NCBI GenBank assembly: GCA_011046405.1
Contig: DSAR01000204.1
Span: 1 to 5,593 of the forward strand
Length of the DNA stretch: 5,593 bases
From: Chloroflexota bacterium
GTDB taxonomy: Bacteria; Chloroflexota; Anaerolineae; B4-G1
Reading direction: 5' to 3'
Positions 5,463-5,593 of the stretch are shown in pieces (positions within the stretch are counted from its first letter, which is position 1; every line of letters begins with the position of its first letter). Position numbers and translations under genes: made by a program. Under the pieces are notes generated by a model. It was not told where the DNA came from, did not search any database, and worked only from the letters and a program-made list of their open reading frames with translations.

Positions 5463-5593
5463 AGCACAGAGCCACCGAGAACACGGAGAAAAATTGAGGT
5501 ACGCATTAAAATTTTTACGCAAATCGTGCCAAACAGTGAATTTTTTGAGTAAAATGTTAAATTCTCTGTGCTCTCTGTGTCTCTGTGGTGAAA
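5463..5593. repeat. CACAGAG-type inverted-repeat element, cut by the window edge
   Basis: The left arm (5465-5489, CACAGAGCCACCGAGAACAC and following bases) is the imperfect complement of the right arm (about 5563-5589), which contains CTCTGTG three times (5564-5570, 5573-5579, 5581-5587). The AT-rich middle holds smaller inverted repeats, for example around the AAAATTTTT at 5508-5516. No reading frame of note is present. CACAGAG-rich inverted repeats of this kind are widespread intergenic elements in several environmental bacterial phyla (from general knowledge, not checked). The element may continue past 5593. Confidence 0.6.

Overview
The window most resembles a fairly GC-rich, repeat-laden chromosome. 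The SerRS sequence style, the large kinase-ATPase-TPR protein and the abundance of small palindromic intergenic elements suggest Chloroflexota (Anaerolineae-like). That placement is an inference and nothing in the window proves it. Two real genes are present, convergent and 13 bp apart: a complete serS on the + strand (391-1665), and on the - strand a very large gene (1679-5287) for a Ser/Thr protein kinase fused to an AAA/STAND-type ATPase and a long TPR array.

Layout. Positions 1-260 hold no gene. They contain one copy of a 110-bp miniature inverted-repeat element (4-113), immediately followed by a different palindromic element (114-254). The serS promoter (261-289), a leader hairpin with a T-run (327-356) and a good Shine-Dalgarno site precede serS. 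A short hairpin spans the convergent junction (1668-1698). The kinase gene then fills the minus strand to 5287. The last 300 bp hold a probable kinase promoter, a small CACGAATG palindromic repeat (5375-5439) and the start of a CACAGAG-type inverted-repeat element (5463 to the window edge).

The main result is that the kinase gene is broken. A second copy of the 110-bp element, identical in sequence to the one at 4-113, sits at 4841-4950. It is flanked by an 8-bp direct repeat (TCAGGTTC) that has the hallmarks of a target-site duplication. Removing the element plus one repeat copy (118 bp) rejoins the kinase N-lobe and C-lobe reading frames at a sensible protein sequence. A second lesion, an apparent 1-base deletion near 5255, separates the plausible ATG (5287, with GGAG Shine-Dalgarno) from the kinase frame. 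Correcting both gives exactly 1163 codons plus stop. The gene is therefore best read as a recently inactivated pseudogene, or less likely as a split gene whose C-terminal ATPase-TPR part is still made.

The two genes have no obvious functional link. SerS charges tRNA-Ser. The kinase-ATPase-TPR protein would be a signalling protein of unknown input and output.
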